Source of the DNA: Bacteroidales bacterium UBA3743
Lineage (GTDB): Bacteria; Bacteroidota; Bacteroidia; Bacteroidales; Paludibacteraceae
Assembly: GCA_002371265.1 (NCBI GenBank)
Contig: DFGT01000002.1
Location: forward strand, 43,906-107,905
Reading direction: 5' to 3'
DNA length: 64,000 nucleotides
The notes under the pieces are model-generated. The model had not been told where the DNA came from and did not search any database. It was given only the letters and a program-made list of their open reading frames with translations. A program made the position numbers and the translations under genes. Below are positions 61,701 through 64,000 of this stretch, in pieces. Numbering within the stretch: position 1 is the first letter of the stretch; each line of letters begins with the position of its first letter.

Positions 61701-63166
61701 AACCTGAGGTGAAGGGATATATCTATCTCGACAAAGTGTTGGCGAGGGTGAAGGCAAACAATGCTTCGTACAGGGTGACGGACAGTATTCTTTTCACTCC
61801 GACGAGTATGATTATCAAGGATGCGAAGATAGTCGACGACTACGGTCGAGTGGCTAAGCTGGAGTGTAATGTCCAGCATAACAATTTTAAGAATCCGAAG
61901 TATCTGGCAACGTTGACCCTTAACGACTTCATTTTGCTGAATAATCCTAAGAACAAGGATGAGATGGTGTATGGAAAACTTACGGCTGACGGTAAAATAC
62001 GTGTGGCAGGCGATGCTGATGGAGCGTCGATTCGAGGAAATGTGTCGACGGGGGAGAGCGCTGTGATGACGGTGGTGTTGCCGGAAAGCTCGTCGTCTGC
62101 AACCCAATACTCCACTATAGTCTTTGTGTCGCATGAGGATACTATGGAGATGAAGAAAAAGTATGACGAGACGAAGTTTAATATAGACGCCAGTGTGGAT
62201 CTTAAGGTGACAGACAACACAGAGATGTCTGTTGTGCTGTCGCGCACGTCTGGAGACAAGTGTACGCTGAAAGGAGGGGGAAACATTCGCGTCGAATACA
62301 CGACTACATCGGATGAGTTCAAACTGTATGGCGACTATATTATAGAGGAGGGACAACTGAAGATGAAAATATCGAGTCTTCCGCAGAAAACATTTGCGAT
62401 AGAGAAAGGAGGCACAATCAATGTGGGCGGACGACTTGAGACACTTAAATTCGACCTCTCTGCACTTTATACCACAAGAGCAGATCTCGCCACACTCGAT
62501 GAAACCTTCTCCAACGACCCGACTCTGACGAACACACGCCAGACAGTGGGGGCACGTCTTGGCATCAACGGCACAATGGACAAGTTTAACCTGTCATACG
62601 ATATCACGTTGCCGAATGCAGGAGACGATCTCAACCAGCGTCTACAGGGAATAATCAATACCGACGACTTGAAGATCAAGGAGTTTGCCTACATACTTGG
62701 ATTTGGCACATTCTATCCAGTAAGGTCGACGCAGTCTGGCAACGTCGGTTCAAGTATGCTCACGTCGATTGTCTCTTCAAGTATTTCGAATGGAATGAAC
62801 ACGCTTTTTGGTGATGTGCTCGGAAGCAGCTGGACGATAGGTGCGGACATGTCGTCGGCACAGTCTGATGGCAGTGATATGGAGATGAGCCTTTCCCTTT
62901 CACGCTCCTTCTTCAACGACCGTCTGATATTCAGCACAGATTTTGGATATCAGAACAACTCAAACACTAATGCTGATGATGAGCTGACAAAAAATTTCGA
63001 TCTGGAGTATAAGCTAAACAAGAGCGGAACATTGCGTCTGAAAGGTTATCGCCATACCAACACGGAATTCTACCGTTCGGGAACGAGTACGGAAGGACTT
63101 GGATTTGTGGTTACGAAGGAGGCATATACGTTCAAGGATTTGCTGAAGAGGAAGAAGAGTAAATAA
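58742..63166 (+). CDS. tamB: TamB-family translocation/assembly protein
   Basis: 1474 residues with an N-terminal membrane helix (~10-30). The body is a long series of short beta-strands as expected for the groove-shaped AsmA/TamB family. The C-terminal ~450 residues hold the TamB domain with GGNIRVEYTTTSDEFKLYGDYIIEEG, the GGTINVGGRLE segment and a barrel-like end (LGFGTFYPVRST..., LSLSRSFFNDRLIFSTDFGY). TamB spans the periplasm and carries lipids or assembles outer-membrane proteins. No TamA partner is visible here. Confidence 0.87.
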   Translation: MNVAGKILKITLATVGIILLLLLLLCGLLTIPSVQISITQKVTDELKSRFGVDISVGYVGINFKGNVVMEDLYLPDCNKDTLAYIKRLEAGFNPATVWSDSKLTLSKVDLDSFKIYVSSNADVYNFEYLIDAFSSTDTTEVDTTTSKFDMELSDISLKRGILKYDIIDSSYAQPGVFDYNHIHLSEVLISGYLKSIQTDNLRAEISQLSAFDDLTHVRINDLKILDFAMLTDGFSSEQISLQTPKSSLTLNDIAWKYPSILDNIDDAVHHGEYNVDIAPSTVVLSEIAPFAPVLSAYSSPVSLCLAAKGKLPMVDVKMLQVDCEDASIHAVATMSDCYDYKKSFYNADILVSAENGDVLTLIDTSLTHNEIVMRLFPFATNLKANGNPNSLKFDLGANTPVTKLKSSGKLVYDNQSDVLNIAASIATDTANIAKLIGDTICLRAKLDVDAELRVSEAEGLVAHATGAVPYLAYDKITATSLKIKEAKYSSETATADISFDEPFGSAELSASYIPAEKNIYLLNGGVRDFSPYRLGVVDSTLSGLSVSLNVDGRTIMSSLNDVVGQVDIDSLVVINGNKTLDVGKISVSSDDRDSHRQVQLRSRLLDISLGGKYDVNAMEASVVNILHPYLPTFFDHRISEGIDTTISNNAFDLQVDVKDIVPVCEFFDVPLSVTGMRMSFNISDSLSRMGAFVNADSIVYNGIVAKDIDFSFKQKDKMYVGDVQTVVYAKEMKPIKFDLSTELENDVALTNFVYDNFDEEQKIEGDIKALLTFPKDSITKEILLKTFFMPSDLLLRDLLIGFEPSVVTTRQDGYTKIDHFGLTEDSRQILLIDGAVGKSVDDSLKISFDSMSISSVISKLRMGFPFSGFITGDVMAKGVMGDMPRFGTKNLRVDSLAVDSVWVGDVSLRCGWSPERKAVGTKITIYRDSAEVATAGGIVSPGTDSLRLRFNVKEFPLATAQMMLNDYLDKLTGTVSSKIDVTGKISEPEVKGYIYLDKVLARVKANNASYRVTDSILFTPTSMIIKDAKIVDDYGRVAKLECNVQHNNFKNPKYLATLTLNDFILLNNPKNKDEMVYGKLTADGKIRVAGDADGASIRGNVSTGESAVMTVVLPESSSSATQYSTIVFVSHEDTMEMKKKYDETKFNIDASVDLKVTDNTEMSVVLSRTSGDKCTLKGGGNIRVEYTTTSDEFKLYGDYIIEEGQLKMKISSLPQKTFAIEKGGTINVGGRLETLKFDLSALYTTRADLATLDETFSNDPTLTNTRQTVGARLGINGTMDKFNLSYDITLPNAGDDLNQRLQGIINTDDLKIKEFAYILGFGTFYPVRSTQSGNVGSSMLTSIVSSSISNGMNTLFGDVLGSSWTIGADMSSAQSDGSDMEMSLSLSRSFFNDRLIFSTDFGYQNNSNTNADDELTKNFDLEYKLNKSGTLRLKGYRHTNTEFYRSGTSTEGLGFVVTKEAYTFKDLLKRKKSK

Positions 63167-63181
63167 CATTATTGAATTTTA

Positions 63182-63658
63182 ATGCTTAATAATATGAGAG
63201 TAGCGAAAAAAATTATGTATGCGGCAATAGCATCGTTGCCGTTGGTCATGAGCAGTTGTCCTGAGGATGATTGTCCTAATGCTTATGTGGTGAAGATAAA
63301 AAAAGATTGCACTGGCAAGGTTCTGGTAGAGAAGATGTACAAATATGATTATAGTGGCACTTTCTCTAATAGTGAAAGAGTAGACTCTTTTTATAGTTAT
63401 ATACGAGAGGATGATTTGGAGAGAATAACAGGAAATTATTATAAGTTAGACCACTTTTCTCGAGAATTTAGTAATATCATGTGCACTTCAATCAGTTATG
63501 AAGATTGGAACGACACGTTGATGAAATCCATTTCTGACTACGTGATCGACACAGATCCGTTCGACGAAGTGTATGCGTATTACGAGGATTACAGTCTGCA
63601 CGGACTGATGCGAATCATCAATCAGAATAAGCTGAAGGAATTTGAAAGACTGAAGTAG
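63182..63658 (+). CDS. Small lipoprotein (third member of the peptidase-linked family)
   Basis: 158 residues (start at 63182, or 63194). Lipobox VMSSC, then PEDDCPNAYVVKIKKDCTGKV. The family C-terminus ISDYVIDTDPFDEVYAYYEDYSLHGL matches copies A and B at 28470 and 29185. The middle is divergent. It sits 15 bases after tamB, with no peptidase gene nearby in the window. Confidence 0.72.
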   Translation: MLNNMRVAKKIMYAAIASLPLVMSSCPEDDCPNAYVVKIKKDCTGKVLVEKMYKYDYSGTFSNSERVDSFYSYIREDDLERITGNYYKLDHFSREFSNIMCTSISYEDWNDTLMKSISDYVIDTDPFDEVYAYYEDYSLHGLMRIINQNKLKEFERLK

Positions 63659-63744
63659 GCTGGGTGAGACAGTATCCTTTGATTTCCTGTTATTATGTCC
63701 ACGGCCAATTTGTCAGTCATAAAACTATGGCAATAGCCTCCAAT

Positions 63745-63778
63745 AAAAAAGCAGACTCAATAATGAATCTGCTTTTTT
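63745..63778 (-). terminator. Terminator of the tRNA cluster
   Basis: 11-bp stem AAAAAAGCAGA/TCTGCTTTTTT around a 12-base loop; T-run on the minus strand. Confidence 0.75.
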
Positions 63779-63781
63779 GTG

Positions 63782-63854
63782 TGGTACCACCAGGAATCGA
63801 ACCGGGGACACAAGGATTTTCAGTCCTTTGCTCTACCAACTGAGCTATGGCACC
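63782..63854 (-). tRNA. tRNA-Phe (anticodon GAA)
   Basis: 73 bases. Acceptor GGTGCCA pairs with TGGTACC (one G-T). Anticodon loop CTGAAAA gives GAA; T-loop GGTTCGATTCC. CCA is not encoded. Confidence 0.95.
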
Positions 63855-63878
63855 ATTTATATGTCTTAACAAAATAAG

Positions 63879-63963
63879 TGCCCCGAACGGGACTTGAACC
63901 CGTACAATCGCAATGATTACAGGATTTTAAGTCCTGCGTGTCTACCAATTCCACCATCAGGGC
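63879..63963 (-). tRNA. tRNA-Leu (anticodon TAA)
   Basis: 85 bases. Acceptor GCCCTGA with TCGGGGC; anticodon loop CTTAAAA gives TAA; long variable arm; T-loop GGTTCAAGTCC. CCA is not encoded. Confidence 0.95.
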
Positions 63964-63978
63964 ATCATCTTGTAGATG

Positions 63979-64000
63979 AGCGGAAAACGGGACTCGAACC
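63979..64000 (-). tRNA. Partial tRNA (3' end only), probably tRNA-Gly
   Basis: The minus strand shows GGTTCGAGTCCCG and the acceptor end TTTCCGC plus T. The 5' half lies outside the window. An acceptor of GCGGAAA is usual for Bacteroidetes tRNA-Gly(GCC), so that identity is likely but not shown. Confidence 0.7.

Noticed and set aside
61295..62356. 353-codon frame antisense to tamB
   Set aside because: His/Arg-rich shadow of tamB with no start signals.
1..64000. CRISPR arrays, transposases, integrases, rRNA genes, riboswitches
   Set aside because: None found: no spaced direct-repeat array, no DDE or tyrosine recombinase motifs, and no conserved riboswitch core that I could recognise.

Overview
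The window is chromosomal DNA from a member of the Bacteroidota, most likely an anaerobic gut or rumen-type Bacteroidales. Several features support this. Promoters follow the Bacteroidetes form TTTG-N19-TANNTTTG and start codons lack strong Shine-Dalgarno sites. Several secreted enzymes carry type IX secretion (T9SS) style C-terminal tails. A PorP/SprF protein is paired with an OmpA protein. A one-protein hybrid two-component regulator (HTCS), a C10 (streptopain-like) peptidase, BspA-type leucine-rich repeats and a FISUMP domain are also present. Genus cannot be fixed from the sequence alone. No rRNA, transposase, integrase, CRISPR array or SusC/SusD pair was seen.

Layout. 1-4.1 kb: end of a beta-propeller/OmpA gene, a PorP/SprF partner, a small unknown gene and a YfbK-type VWA lipoprotein. 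4.3-13.6 kb: a carbohydrate locus on the minus strand with an SGNH esterase, a three-part esterase-CBM-GH5 beta-mannanase, a giant HTCS and an MFS transporter; together they look like an acetylated-mannan utilisation unit. 13.9-19 kb: a CotH-like protein and two TerB/J-domain membrane proteins. A small kinase-like gene lies between them, bracketed by an 83-bp perfect direct repeat of a J-protein gene end. 19-21.1 kb: serC-serA. 21.4-22.9 kb: two toxin-antitoxin-like pairs, PIN/RHH and DUF4160/DUF2442. 22.9-26.7 kb: an abundant-looking lipoprotein, a trypsin-like protease joined to a probable beta-barrel, and a secreted unknown. 26.8-29.8 kb: a C10 peptidase translationally coupled to a small lipoprotein, next to a second lipoprotein copy whose peptidase is reduced to a leader fragment. 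30-34.2 kb: a GH5 lipoprotein, waaA and gltX. 34.3-38.5 kb: a TPR protein, a DUF3078 protein and an acyl-carrier-like protein without the carrier serine. 38.55 kb: tRNA-Leu. 39-42 kb: omega-amidase, a GT4 and a NUC1-type nuclease. 42-54.6 kb: a large beta-helix surface protein in line with ACP, ketoacyl synthase and chain-length-factor genes, then NodB deacetylase, LolA-like, lipoprotein, GT2, DUF2062 and LD-carboxypeptidase genes. This resembles a stripped-down aryl-polyene/flexirubin-type locus, interrupted by a two-gene secreted cassette. 54.7-63.7 kb: a coiled-coil secreted protein, a BspA-like protein, a GT2, a rhodanese-like lipoprotein, TamB and a third member of the lipoprotein family. 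The right edge holds tRNA-Phe, tRNA-Leu and the end of another tRNA.

Intergenic DNA carries at least three dispersed palindromic repeat families. One is a long mosaic of hairpins with GAA/TTC loops, present in two long copies and two partial ones. The points most worth following are the peptidase/lipoprotein duplication, the repeat-bracketed kinase, the reduced polyene-like cluster and the hairpin mosaic.
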